Shown here: piece after piece, positions 1 to 12,576 of the stretch | Position numbering within the stretch: position 1 is the first letter of the stretch | Layout of the letters: the number at the start of each line of letters is the position of its first letter | Source of the DNA: Trametopsis cervina | Taxonomy: Eukaryota > Basidiomycota > Agaricomycetes > Polyporales > Irpicaceae | DNA: 64,000 bases | Assembly: GCA_022385755.1 (NCBI GenBank) | Contig: MU278361.1 | Span: 39,186-103,185 of the forward strand | Direction: 5' to 3' | Notes under the pieces: generated by a model | Told to the model about the DNA's origin: nothing | The model's input: only the letters and a program-made list of their open reading frames with translations | Database searches by the model: none | Program-made: the position numbers and the translations under genes

Positions 1-1640
1 AACATAACAACAGCACTGTGAAGATTACTAGTGGAAATAAGAAAGACATGATGTAGTTGGCCTCACGTGTGTTGATCGGTCAAAAATACATCAACCAGTC
101 AGACGCATATTGATCAATCACCAATCGATTTTTTACCTTATTTGAAGGTTTTCTGAGGTAGTATAGACTGGTAGCTATCATATGCACTCTTTATTATGCT
201 ATAAAGACAACATATAAGATGTTTGCAAACTCATTCTTTATTTCCTACCTGTAAATATGCTACAACTGACGATGTGTGCAATGTGATACTAGTCAACCAA
301 AGATGCCAGCCGGTCAGGATTGCTGATCGATATATTAGCTGGCTAAAGATCTCAATCAGTTGAAAATGCTAAGCAGCTGTGAATGGTGATCAGCTAAACA
401 TGTTGGTCAGTCGCAAATGCTTGCCGGTCAAAGAAGAAATAAAGATGCTGACCGGCTATAAATAGTGACCGGCCAAAAATGCCAGCTGATCAATCAGAAA
501 CAAAAACACCAACAGGTCATAACTGTCAGCCGACCAAGGAGAACAAAGGATCCAGACTGACTATAGATGCTGATCATCTACAAATATTGATTAGCTAAAG
601 AAGAAATAAAACCACTGACCGGCTACAGATACTGACCGGCCAAGGAGAAATAAAAATGCTGGCCGGCTGCAAATTCTGACCGGCTGAGAAGAAATAAAAT
701 CACTGACCGGCTACAAATGCTGACCGGCTACACATTCTGACCGGTCAAGGAGAAATTAAAATACTGACCGGCTACAAATGCTGACCGGCTACAAATACTA
801 ATCAGCCACAGGGAAATAAACCTACTGACCGGTCAAAGCTGCTATTCATTCAGCCAGTAGATACTATCACTACTGTTAAGCTCGGCTGACCAACAAAATT
901 ACTGACCGGCCCAAACTGTTATTTATTCAGCTGATACATATTATCACTACTGTTAGGTTCGGCCGGCTGATATTAATGCTGTACTATTTTCGGCCGGTCA
1001 ATACTATTGTAGCCTTCTAAGCTATTATCACTCACGGCTGTCCAGTATTATTGTATCATAGCAAGCTGTTGTTTATTCAGTTGACAAATACTGCTGTTAC
1101 TATCAAGGCCGGCTGACCGATATTATCACTACTATTGAGTTCAGCCGGCTGATATTAAAGCATACTCTCTTCGGCCGACCGATATCAACACTACATTATT
1201 TTCGGCCGGTCAATACTATTGTAACCTTCTGAGCTATTATCACTCCCAGCTGTCCACTATTATTGCATTACAGTAAGCTGTCATTTTTTCGGCCGACAGA
1301 TATTATCATTACTATTGACTTCGGCTGATCAATTTCTTGCCCGGCCGGTCACCACTATCATGTTATGGCAGGTCCTTTTGGTGTTCGGCTGGACAGTATT
1401 ACTATTGACACATACTTTAAATTCTTATCAACCAGCCGAGCAATAGTGACAGCTATACTAATGGTCATTTTATATTGAACCCTACACCACATTTACAATA
1501 TTATCATTATATATATATTGATCGGCTACACAATACTATCACTATTTATAATGTGATCGGCCGGAATCCGCTGGCCACCACTATCGGTAATAAATCCCAT
1601 ATTCCCATTGATAATACTGTCTACTTAGCTGAACTACCCC
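1..1640. repeat. Degenerate satellite/minisatellite array with a gaccggc core
   Basis: The core gaccggc or its complement gccggtc recurs dozens of times in both orientations. From about 400 to 840 it forms rough units of the type 'ctgaccggctacaaatgctgaccggc', joined by 'aaggagaaataaaa' spacers. From about 840 to 1560 the units change to cggccg-containing blocks alternating with 'atattatcactactattga'. Many copies carry C-to-T or G-to-A variants (gatcggc, gatcagc), as expected from CpG methylation decay. No open gene is present. It could be subtelomeric, centromere-proximal or the relic of a transposon; the sequence alone does not decide. Confidence 0.75.
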
Positions 1641-1950
1641 CTTGCTTCACGCCCTTTGTCCTTTGTCAGGAAGCACTTCATCGCCGGTACCTTAGAGGAG
1701 TCGCTCGAGCTTGCCGTCCTGCCCCCACGAAAGCCAGGTTGGGCCGTTCTCCAAGGGTGGCGATTCTGGTGCTGCGACCGGCGAGCTCGTGGGCCTGATC
1801 ACAGCTGGAACGAACAAGGGAACTGGCGGCTCCGACATCACCTATGCCGCGTTGTCCAAGTGCCCTCATCCTCGTGGAGTTCGCGGGCGCAACTCTCTCC
1901 TGGGACGATACCTCGGCGTTCTTGGCTGCTGCTGCTGCTGCCTAGGTTGA
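1640..1950 (+). pseudogene. Frameshifted tail of a fungal trypsin-like serine peptidase
   Basis: In one frame (from about 1711) the conceptual protein contains GPFSKGGDSGAATGELVGLI followed by TAGTNKGTGGSDITYA, the GDSG active-serine region and following strands of the trypsin-like peptidase domains found in many basidiomycete hypothetical proteins. The upstream part (FIAGTLEESLELAVLP) lies in a second frame, and the expected C-terminal end (VEFAGATLSWDDTSAFLAA, then a run of Ala and a stop at 1948) in a third. Two frame breaks and no upstream catalytic His/Asp region make it a relic. It borders the satellite. The family is recognised by motif only; a real intron at the second break cannot be wholly excluded. 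Confidence 0.55.
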
Positions 1951-2243
1951 TTTCCTTGCCGCATTGTAACTAACCATCTTGTACGTCAGGAAGATTGTCG
2001 TTCGATGCTCATGCTTCTGTTTACCGTTGGATCGTGATTTGTGTTGGCTGAGGGTGGCGTTTCTTTGATTGTTGGAATAGCTGAAAGGTGCTCTCATTAT
2101 TCGTTCTTCGAGCTGACGTCTACTTATCCAGTATCAAGGGAGGCGGTAAATTAACAATAAAAACATGTATTCTGCTAAATATCACTATCTATAGAGTTGT
2201 GTCGAACAGTAAAATGGGGTGCTGAGTGGCTGCCGGACTGACC

Positions 2244-2400
2244 ATGGCTTCGTATGATTTGTGTCACAATCTCAACGATCTCGCTACTGGCCTCCTCGCG
2301 CAGTCTGGCGCGGAGGATCTCATTCCCTTGCTGGGTCTTCTGATACACAGTGTATCAGAACACAATCTTCCTGATGCAAATGCACACGATGGGTAGTGCC
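2244..2400 (+). pseudogene. 5' fragment of an OTT_1508-type deaminase gene
   Basis: An ATG at 2244 opens a frame reading MASYDLCHNLNDLATGLLAQ and onward, ending at an in-frame stop at 2395-2397. It aligns with the N-terminus of the intact minus-strand gene at 5221-6812 (MASEDLLQDPNYLAALATGL): shared MAS start, an LATGLL..S.A..LIP core and a later DANAHDG/PNADGH match. About 20 residues are missing in the middle and nothing recognisable of the catalytic half follows. It is therefore a truncated inverted copy about 2.8 kb from its relative. The frame at about 2401-2583 stays open but I cannot assign it. Confidence 0.55.
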
Positions 2401-2864
2401 GACAAGTGCGCTGCGTATCATGTACAGTAGCGACACCACCAGCCACACGTCCCGTCGCATCAACGTTCGAGACCACCGTCCCGCGCGCACTCCCGATCCC
2501 GACAGTCGCGTCGAATGCGCTGGTCGCAGAATATGAATATGCCGACGCACGCCGGGCATTGCGACGGCGAAAGGCGGGCTAAGAAAGGAAGTCGGTGCCG
2601 TGGTGGCGTACGCAATCCCCGGCATCGGGCTCTAGCGCGGGCGGCATCGGGCGGTATTGTATTGATTGCTATTGCTTTGTGTGAGTGCAATCAAACGAAA
2701 CGGCTGCACGCTTGCGCAACCTCCCGGCCTGGTCGTGAATAGGAATAGCCACCATGCCGCGCCCCGCGAGCACACAAGTACAAGTACGAGCTGCGAGCTG
2801 AGCGGCGAGTCCCCTACACTTCACTATCATACACCTCCATCCCCCCCGCACAACAACAGCGACG
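2401..2864. other. Intergenic: end of gene relics and upstream region of the next gene
   Basis: A 60-codon open stretch without ATG (stop near 2583) may be residual sequence of the deaminase copy but is not recognisable. The last 100 bp are C-rich and pyrimidine-biased, as in leaders just before a fungal start codon. I see no RNA gene. Confidence 0.4.
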
Positions 2865-3729
2865 ATGAACCTCATAATCACAGGCGCAACAGGTGTCGGT
2901 ACGTCCCCCTCCCCCTCCTCCCCTCCCTCCTCTCCCCTTGCTACCTCACTAACACAAACCTCCCACAGCGGGTCTAAACATCTACCGCGCCGCCCTCTCC
3001 GACCCCTCCATCTCCGCCATAACCCTCCTCCAACGGCGCCCCATGCCCTCCTGGGCCTCCATCCCGCCCAACACAAAAACAACAACAATCCAGCACACCG
3101 ACTTCAGTTCCTACCCGCCGGACCTCCTCGCGCGTCTCGCCGACGCAGACGCGGTCGTGTGGGCGCAGGGCCGCTCGTCACGCGGCGTGCAGGAGGAGGA
3201 GTATACGATGCTTACGCTGGAGTATCCGGTGAAGTTCTTGGGGGCGTTGAAGGAGGCTGGCGCGGGGAAGGGGGAGGGGAAGGAGCTGAGGTTTGTGTAT
3301 ATTAGTGGGGAGGGCGCTGATCCGAGCGAGAAGAGTTCGCAGATGTGGGCGCGTGTCAAGGTGCGTTTCCTTGCTCCCTCCCTCCTCCTCCCCGCTCCAC
3401 CGCTAACACCCACGCACAAACAGGGCCGCGCCGAAACCGCCCTCACCTCCCTCTCCTCCACCTCCCCCAATCTCCACGTGCACATCGTCCGCCCAGGCTA
3501 CTTCCGCCCCCCGCGCACCTCCCCCTCCGACTGGGCCAACCAACGCACGCGCCTCGAGAGCGCCGCGGACCGCGTGTTGGGACCCGCGCTCGGGCTGTTG
3601 GCCCCGGGGCTGTTGACGCCGTTGGATGAGATGGCGAGGGTTGTGCTTGGGCTTGCGAAGGGGGAGTGGAAGGAGGAGGGGCTGGTTAGGAATAAGCGGT
3701 TGAGGGAGTTGGCGGCGGGCGGTGTTTAG
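2865..3729 (+). CDS. NAD(P)-binding atypical short-chain dehydrogenase (HTATIP2/NmrA-like)
   Basis: Exons 2865-2898, 2969-3360 and 3424-3729 give 243 aa. The N-terminus reads MNLIITGATGVAG, the glycine-rich dinucleotide loop of an atypical SDR; its last glycine is rebuilt only when the first 70-nt intron is removed, which supports the model. Residues around 105-140 (FVYISGEGADPSEKSSQMWA then RVKGRAE) match the strand-plus-helix segment that carries the lysine in HTATIP2/FMP52-like proteins, though the usual Tyr of YxxxK is not evident. A VRPGYFRPP strand follows. Members bind NAD(P)H, often without known substrate. The start at 2865 is the only one that keeps the loop at the N-terminus. The precise function is unknown. 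Confidence 0.82.
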
Positions 3730-5220
3730 GCTAGGGGGTGATTAGAGGTTCAGCGGGAGGTGTTTAGAGCACGCGAAGAGTGGTTGTAGACGAGGAGGAG
3801 GTATTTTAGGTGACTCTAAATCTAATGGATTGGTTGGCTACGCCGATTGTTGTTCGTGCTCTTTTTGCTATTACAGTGATATCAATACGTGTGCGTGGTG
3901 CTTTCCTACGTAGACTCCATCGCCCGAACTGCACGACGATAAGACCGACCGCCCTGTTTCTCTTCTCTTCTCTTTCCATCCCGCATCTACACAAACCACT
4001 CCGCCCCCACACGCCCAAATCTACATAATTCGCTCGACACGCCTCTCCATCTTCCTCAAAGCGCAAGCGCAGTATGCGCGCATTGCACCGCTCTCGGAGC
4101 CGCCATCTGAACGCGAAGCCTGAAGACGTCCGCTCGCTCGCTTGCCGCCCTTCGTTTCGCCGACTGGCCATGTTCGTTCTCGTTCTCGTTCTCGTTCCCG
4201 TTCTCGACCCTACACACGCACACAACGACGCCGCCGCCGTCGGTGGTGGTGCGCGTGTTCGTGTTCGTGCAGGCAGGTGGAGGAACAGGAACAGGAACAG
4301 GCAGGAGAACGAGGACGGGAGGACAGGACAGGACAGGACAGCGTTTGGTGTTTTGGGTTTTGGTGTTTTGTGTTTGGTCTTTCGTTTTCTTGTCCTCGTG
4401 CGGGGCGGTTCCTCGGGGTGATACTGCAGACGTAAGCTAGAGCATCGTCCGCTTGTATGCTCCTTTCTTCATTCTTCAAAGACAACCTGCGCCCATCGCA
4501 GAGTGTCAACAGAGCAAGGACGAAAAGAACGAGCGGACCGCTTCGCAAGATCTCTGGCTGTCTGTCCACACCACCCTGTCTCGTCTGCCCACGTGCACGC
4601 CTACCAACATCGTGCAGTGCAGCGTTTTCGTCATGGATGTGTCTTCCCATACACCATCGTGGCAATGTCGAGTCGGTGTGTACGCGCGTAGCGGAGAAGA
4701 CTCAGTCCGCACAGTCCGCAAGAGCACGTCCGTCGATCCTGTCGCTGTCGGTCGCTGCTGTGCTGTATGGAATCGAATTTCGAAGTTGCAGTTGAGGTTG
4801 TAAAAATATCTGCCTTCGCGTGTTCGGGTGCGCCGGAAATGGACTATTATAGAGTATTATAGGACGGGAATGAGAGCGGAGGGGAGGGGAGACTGAACCG
4901 AGTGTAGTTGCTCGCGCGCGCGGGGCTTCGTTCTTCGGGGGCGAGCGATATGCTACGCTACGGCCGGCTATGGGTCTGGGTCCGAGAGCACAAAAAGACC
5001 AAACCATTCGCGAAGACAGACCAGGCCAGACGCGGTATTGATGTTTGTCCACGCGACATGCGTGCGCATCTCGGTCCAAGCCTCTCTACCCTTCAGAGCG
5101 TTCCGTCAGATCCCTTGCCCGCCTCAAGCGCTGGAAAGCTGCGAAGAGACTGGCCGCCGTGTGGAAGCCGCCTTCGAATTCACCTGGTGCAGTCCACAAT
5201 CAACGACGCCCAACATGCCG
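3730..5220. other. Intergenic, no supported gene
   Basis: Several open frames of 70-160 codons overlap here in all frames, but none shows a recognisable domain, codon consistency or splice structure. It lies between two converging genes, so it should contain both 3' ends. It holds the simple repeats listed separately at 4172-4342. Confidence 0.5.
4172..4342. repeat. Cluster of short tandem repeats
   Basis: Three microsatellite-like runs lie close together: about six copies of a ttctcg-type hexamer (about 4172-4206), three copies of ggaaca (about 4281-4300) and four copies of ggaca (about 4320-4341). All code for low-complexity peptides in the open frames crossing them, which argues against those frames being genes. 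Confidence 0.8.
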
Positions 5221-6812
5221 TTACTGCACAAAGAAAAAGAACATACCACTTTCGGCCCTTTCCCTCCGATCCACCTCGACGTTCCACGCCGCGTCATATA
5301 CCTTCTTCAGCAGTAGCGTGCAGAGCTCTTCCCGTACCGCAGAATCGAGTGTGGCATCGGGGAGCGCGGGGTACACCCAGCGAGGTATATATGTAAATAG
5401 GCCATGCGAGCCACGGGTATGGAGGCCATTGCTGGTGCGAGACCTGTATGCTTTGAAGTAGAGGTGGCATGCTTCGCACGTGAGCTTGGAGGTGCCGATG
5501 TACCCAAAGACCTTTGGTTCTGCATACAACGCCAGAAGCAGGGCGCACTCGCAGTGTGGGCGGATGTCGGTGCCCGTGATTGTATCGGAGGCTGCAGATG
5601 TATGTAAGTCGCATGGTCTTGGAGAAGAGAAAGATGAGGTCTACGTACCGCGACTGATCCAATTCTTAAACGCCTGTATGCTCTCGTCTCCCGTCAATTC
5701 GTCAGGATCCGCGGCTCCGGACGCTGTAGCAGCGCGTCGAATGACCTGGCGGATCGAGTGGGTGTCTACGGGGTACGTGTACGATATCGGCGGACATGCG
5801 ACGGGGTGCACAGAAAACGGGCCCGTGAACGCGGCGTGCTTCGTCGACAGGGGCACGTTCGCGACAGTAAAGAAGTGGGTCGTGACTTGCGTGACCTTCT
5901 CGATCCAGCGCGCGCAGTTCCAGTTTAGACCTACGTGTGCAGACATAATCGAATAAGAAGCAGCCCGGAGTGATCGGCGCGATGATATGGCAGACAGACA
6001 GACACACCTGCGACTTTCGCAAGCTCAAAAATGCTGTCCTCTCCATTGTCTTTGTGATATCCGGACAGACCAGACAACCCAGTCAGAAGCGCGCAGGCTC
6101 CCTCCAGATACTTGCCCTCTGGGCCCTTCGCAAATATGTCCGTCAGGTGGGAGATGATACCTGAGACACGGCGGAGCGTGCATCCCTCTGGCAGCGCACG
6201 CTCGGCGTCGAGAAGCTTCCGCAATTCCTTTTCGTAAGCATGCCCGTCCAGCGTGGCTTCCACATCCTCCGCGCCGATCGTCTGCGCGAACGTCGTGAAT
6301 AGGGTGTTGAACGAGTGCTTGGTGAGCCGCCGCTTGATCTTGTGCCATGAGTGCGTGAGGACGCGCAGGTGCAACGCGTGCAACTCGTCTTTGGCTGCAA
6401 GCTTCGCGGCGCTGTCTGCGTCGATATCTGTCGTACCTGGTTCCACGCTGTAGAACAGCACTTCATCCACTGCATTTGCCCCCCGCGACGCTTCGATGCA
6501 GACAGACTGCAGGATCGTGCGGACCTTGCGCAGGGTGTTCAGGATGTCTGACAAGTGCGTCACTGACTCGCTGGTGTGCGTCAGGTCCTCGTTCGAGGCG
6601 ACGTAGTACACTAAGTGCCCGTCTGCGTTGGGTCCTGCGACGCCGATGCTGATGACTTGCGCCGCTTGTCGGTGGATGAGGAGACTCGCTAGGCTGTCTA
6701 GAACCTTACTTGGACGCCGGGGGATGAGTTTCTTTGCGTCGGACTGCCTGAGGAGGCCGGTAGCGAGCGCAGCTAGGTAATTGGGATCTTGAAGCAGGTC
6801 TTCCGAAGCCAT
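5221..6812 (-). CDS. OTT_1508-like deaminase-fold protein
   Basis: Exons (minus) 6812-6008, 5930-5649 and 5591-5221 give 485 aa. The N-terminal 270 residues are alpha-helical and unassigned. The C-terminal third carries the zinc deaminase signature in the form used by the fungal OTT_1508 family: HCE at 375-377 within RPHCECALLLAL, then YIGTSKLTCEACHLYF with the C-x-x-C pair at 401 and 404, then a later GSHG. The H-x-E and C-x-x-C arrangement predicts zinc binding and a catalytic glutamate. Such domains are thought to descend from bacterial toxin deaminases; their fungal substrates are not known. The start at 6812 has a good context (cacaatggct); the frame also opens upstream. It is divergent from KIN17, 256 bp apart. 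A 5' fragment of a paralogue lies at 2244. Confidence 0.75.
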
Positions 6813-7068
6813 TGTGTGATTAAAGTCGTATGTGCTGTGGGCGTAGGAAATTTGGTACACTCGCCAGCCAGTCCTCGCTCACCTATAAATTTGGTGTCAT
6901 TTACTGACTCGATAAGCGCCGCATACGTCGATCAGGTGCTTACTCTTTGTGGCACTTCAAGCTTAGGCGCCGCTCTCATCTCTTCACAGCCCTTCACCAT
7001 CCTTCGAGGACATACCTGAAACCGAATCTTTCCCACCTACCGTCACCCACACCACACACTAGCCCAAC
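6813..7068. promoter_or_regulatory. Shared divergent promoter, deaminase gene and KIN17
   Basis: 256 bp separate the two start codons. The stretch contains 'cctataaatttg' at about 6885, a possible TATA element on the plus strand, and a pyrimidine-rich tract just before the KIN17 ATG. Both genes must be controlled from here or from within each other. Confidence 0.4.
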
Positions 7069-8047
7069 ATGCCGCGCGCAGAAGGTGAGTGCACTACGTT
7101 GCATATAGCCTTCGCAGTCCACCTAACAAACACCCGCAGTCGGTACCCCCAAGTACATCGCCAACCAAATGAAGTCCAAAGGCCTCCAACGCCTCCGGTG
7201 GTACTGCCAAGTGTGCCAAAAACAATGCCGCGACGAGAACGGGTTCAAATGCCACGCAGCCTCCGAGGCGCACCTGCGCCAAATGCTCGTAGTAGGCGAG
7301 TCCGCCGGACGGCACATCTCCGACTTCTCCTCCGAGTTCCAGCACGACTTTGTGCAGCTGCTCTCGCGGCGCTTCGGGACGAAACGCGTGAAGGCGAACG
7401 CGGTGTACCAGGAGTTCATACAGGACAAGAATCATCTGCATATGAACGCCACGCGCTGGGTCACGCTCACGGAGTTTGTGAAGCATCTGGGGAGGACGGG
7501 CGTCGCGCGGGTGGATGAGACGGAGAAGGGGTGGTTTTTGGCGTGGATTGATAATAGCCCGAAGGCGCTCGCTAAGCAGGTGCGCATCTGTTCTTTCTCA
7601 CTCTCCTTTTCTCTTCCCTCTCTCTCTCGCCCTGCCCTGCGCTGACGCCCCCGGACACAGGAAGCCTCAATGAAGAAAGAACGCCTAACAACCTCAGACG
7701 AACAACGCGAACGACAACTCATCGCCGAGCAGATCGAGCGCGCCAAGGCCGAACGCAGTTCGGACTCCTCCTCTTCCTCCCCTCCTCCCTCAGAACTAGA
7801 ACGGGGGCTCAAGCTCAAGCGGGACGAAGGCTCGACTGAGAAACTCGTGCTCTCGTTCCAGCCCAAAGCCCCCGCCGCTCCCTCGTCAGCGGCAACACCG
7901 GCGGTAGGAGGGTTCAAGATGACCGGTAACCCGCTCAAGCCGACGGTGAACCCCCTGAAGGCGGGCACGAACCCGCTCAAACGACCGAACGTGTTCAAGC
8001 AGGCCGTTTCGAAATCGACGGCTGGTAGGCCTGAGGTTTCGATGTGA
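7069..8047 (+). CDS. kin17: KIN17-like DNA/RNA-binding zinc-finger protein
   Basis: Exons 7069-7084, 7140-7579 and 7661-8047 give 280 aa. The start MPRAEVGTPKYIANQMKSKG is the diagnostic KIN17 N-terminus. A C2H2-type finger follows (WYCQVCQKQC, then FKCHAASEAHLRQM, residues about 26-54), then the conserved winged-helix domain (SSEFQHDFVQLLSRRFGTKR through GRTGVARVDETEKGWFLAWI). The C-terminal half is a charged coiled-coil segment followed by a repetitive tail with NPLK motifs. The metazoan C-terminal SH3/KOW module is absent, as in many fungal members. KIN17 is a nuclear protein tied to DNA replication, repair and the spliceosome. The first exon is only 16 nt. It converges on VPS74. Confidence 0.95.
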
Positions 8048-8559
8048 TGTGATGTCTGGTGCTACTTGATGACCAGGAGAGGGAGCTGTGTAGAGCTGCG
8101 GGTTTGGTGATTTGGCAAGGGGGTTTGGGGATTTAGGGAGGAGGGTTTTGTATGGTGGAGTTGCTGGTTGTGTAGGATGTTTGTGCTGTTGTATGATTAT
8201 GATTTTCTACTCGGCCATCCCACATTTCACGGGCGACCGCGCACTTCCCGTTCGATGCGAATGCGGTAAAGATGCCGTCACTGCGAGTGAGGTTGCACTT
8301 GTTATATCAGATAGAGGATGCTTGCCGATATGTTATGTTTCTGTCGAACTGTAGTTCCGTCTTGCGTGTGTAGACGAATAGGTAACGGGTTCCCGTCGTA
8401 CGGCGAGAATGTGAGCGTAGTTTATGCTGAACGCCAATCACTGCAGGGAGCCTCCGCATTGTTGATACGTACCACACTCTTACGCACGCGACCCGTCTGC
8501 CACTCGTTATACCGAATCACGAAAAAGAAGAAAAAGGTTCCATACGGACGAGCAAGCAA
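8048..8559. other. Convergent 3' region between KIN17 and VPS74
   Basis: The 512 bp between two stop codons hold the 3' untranslated parts of both genes. A T- and G-rich stretch at about 8105-8220 follows KIN17. Open frames continuing from here into 9553 on the plus strand are antisense to VPS74. Confidence 0.5.
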
Positions 8560-10006
8560 CTACAGCAAGGAATCCAATTTTGAGAGAACCTCCAACACAC
8601 CCGACACAAGCTCAAAGCACAGATCATCGTCTCCGCCCACCATCTCCTTCTTCACCTCCTGCACCAAGCCAAGTATCGCCTCCCTCCCACCCGAGCCCGA
8701 ACTGCCCATCCCTATCCTCGACGCCTCCCTCCGTCTCGATCTCGAGCCCGAAGACGAGCCGTTGGAGGAGGAGGCCGCCGACCCGATCGGCCACGCCATG
8801 AACTCATTCATCAAATCCTCACAGCGCTGGAACGCCGCCTCCCTCTCCTCATACGTCAACCTCCCAAACGCATTATCAAGCACACTCGCCGCATACGCCG
8901 ACACCGCCAAACACACCGCGCGCATATGTCTCGCCTGCGTGCCCTGTTTGTCGAGCGCGGCGGGCGGGACGGCGGATGTTGTGAATGTGAGGAGCGAGGT
9001 GACGCGCTGGACTACGGCGGATTTGGCGTGCACGTCTGCGACGGGGTGCGTTGCCATGTCGAAGAGCAGGAAGTTGCGCTTCTCGGTGCGCAGCACGCCT
9101 TTGTCGACGAGCCCTTTTGCGAGCCGCTCGCGCACCTGTTTGAGCTGGAACCCGATCTTCATCACGTTCCATGTCTCGCCTGGTGTCCGATGCATGCAGA
9201 GTCGAGTCAGACATACATTATTTGTGCGTGCGTGGATCATACAGACAGACAGAGCATTGTTTAGAAGAGAACAGGGCAGGGCAGATACGCTGCGACTCAC
9301 CGCTGAGGAGGTCGACCCAAGTGTTGATCGCCATCTTTTCGCCCGCCGTCTCCGTCTGCTTCATCATCTTGAGAGTCTCGTCCAATATCGTCTCGCCCGT
9401 CAGGCGTGTGTCGATGACCTCGATGACCCGTTCGGACGGGGGCAGCGAGCGGCGATTCGCGTCGCGCACGAGGGCGATCCGCCTTCGGAGCGCAAGTTCG
9501 ATCAGTATGCAGCCACGCAGGGCGTACGAGATGTTGTCGTTCCAGAACGATAGATAACCCTGTGGAGACGGGGGCGGGGGCGTGAGCGACGGATTTGGAT
9601 TCGGAGTGGACGGGCGGGCGGGGAGCCAGAACATAGACATGGACATGGACAGCCCATGCTATCCCATGTGCGAAGGCTGCCGTAGCGTAGCGTACATTTG
9701 GCAGAAACGCACCTGCTTATCTTTGAGGCCGAGCAGCAAAACCTCCTCCATAATAGTAAGATGTGGAGCCTTCCCTCCCTGCTTTGCGTCCTCCTCGCCC
9801 TGGTCGATGAGGTCCCTCGGGTCGAACGCAATCTTGCTCCCGCCCTCGAAGGCGGAGCCTGCATGTGCGACGTTGGTGGATGATACACTCGGTGAGGGCG
9901 CATGTTGTTGCTGTGGTTGGGTTCCCCATGGACTGCTGTCGTCTTCGTCTGCTTGGGAGGACGAGGCTGCGACGCGACGTCGGGAGAGCCCGCCGCTTGT
10001 ACTCAT
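8560..10006 (-). CDS. VPS74: Vps74/GOLPH3 Golgi phosphoprotein
   Basis: Exons (minus) 10006-9713, 9559-9301 and 9179-8560 give 390 aa. After a Ser/Gln-rich N-terminal tail the GPP34 fold starts with APHLTIMEEVLLLGLKDKQ and continues across the first intron as GYLSFWNDNISYALRGCILI, then SGETWNVMKIGFQLKQVRER. The protein binds PtdIns4P on Golgi membranes and links glycosyltransferases to COPI for retention. A Ser/Gly-rich insert near residues 315-345 (SSSNGSSSGSRSRR) interrupts the C-terminal helical part. Both introns are rebuilt with conserved residues across the joints. It is divergent from CDK1. Confidence 0.95.
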
Positions 10007-10535
10007 GTGCTGTGTTGCGATGGGCGAGCGGCCCTTGGGGTGATGTGGTGCTGGAGCGGCGAGTGTGGGCCGGCGCGACTGAGAGAGGCAGCGAAGGTCG
10101 TAGCAGGTGTGTGACGGACGGTGGACGCTGCTGGCGGTGTGGTGAACGGGACAAGGACGCTTAGCACATCGGTCGGGCGCAGCAGTGTCTGATATCGTGC
10201 ATCACGCGTCTCGCTTGACGATCTCATCGACTTTCGTACGGCTTCATTGTTGATCAGGGGTATTTTGGAACGTGCAGCAAAAGCGACAACGGTGCTACAT
10301 TACTGCTACTGGTAGAGATAATAAACGACATCGCGAGGTATATGAGATGGCTACGGCTAGTTAGTTTGTTGTGACCGCACGAATCCAACGATCACAGTCG
10401 GCTCAATGCGCTTGGCACGCGGACGGACTAACAAGAATGGTATGTAGGCGCCTCTCCCCTTTCAACCAAGACGGCCACCATCCTCAACAGAGCCCCGTCT
10501 CCTTTGCGTCGGTGCAGGTAAGCGTGAATTGAACG
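10007..10535. promoter_or_regulatory. Shared divergent promoter, VPS74 and CDK1
   Basis: 529 bp between start codons. Next to CDK1 lie possible leader-intron signals (gtatgtag at about 10440, a cag/gtaagc junction at about 10515), so the kinase mRNA may have a spliced leader. I see no clear TATA box. Confidence 0.35.
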
Positions 10536-11971
<1,436 letters not shown>

Positions 11972-12576
11972 GTCTGTGCTTGTGTTTGGCAGTCGATCTG
12001 CATTCTCCCATCACGTTCTCGTCTCATGCATTCACGACCATTCGCGCCTCGTCCGTTCGCATCATCAAGCAATTATTTCTCTCCTTTTATCCCTGCAGCT
12101 TTCAGATCATACAATTGCATCATACGCACCCGTCGACATCAATGTTGTCGACGAGGGGCATCCCGAAGATGCATCTTCGAGTAGTGTTACATCATTGTGC
12201 GGAATCGAACATAGTTTTCGAGACCCCTTGTATATCCCGACATGAGCCTTAAACTGTCACGACTGTATTGGAACGTTTAAAGAACCTGCGTGCCAGAAGG
12301 AGGGAGAAGAAGTCGTAAAAATAGTGCCAATAAGTAAGATTAACAGATCGACAAGGTAATCTCGCACAAGCGCTAAGGCGCGCATAACGCGCATTGACTA
12401 ATGAGCATGATGGCGTCTGCCCGAGTTCCGTGCACTCGGAGGGCTTTGAGTCGCCTTGCCGCGACTCGCCTTCGCCACGACCTTCACGCCTCCATCTCAT
12501 TCCAACCTCCACGAACGAAACACGACGACGATAACGACGCACAACACGCTTTAACACACACACATACTCGGGGGCA
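11972..12576. other. Intergenic between CDK1 and the EH-like gene
   Basis: It contains the CDK1 3' end and the upstream region of the next gene. The last 100 bp before 12577 are C/A-rich (acacacacatactcgg), as in a fungal leader. No separate gene or RNA is recognised. Confidence 0.45.

Noticed and set aside
4074..4435. Arg/Val-rich open frames in two frames
   Set aside because: They are produced by the short tandem repeats at 4172-4342.
8318..9553. 411-codon plus-strand open frame
   Set aside because: Antisense to VPS74 exons 2 and 3 and running across its introns; the Vps74 protein on the other strand is unambiguous.
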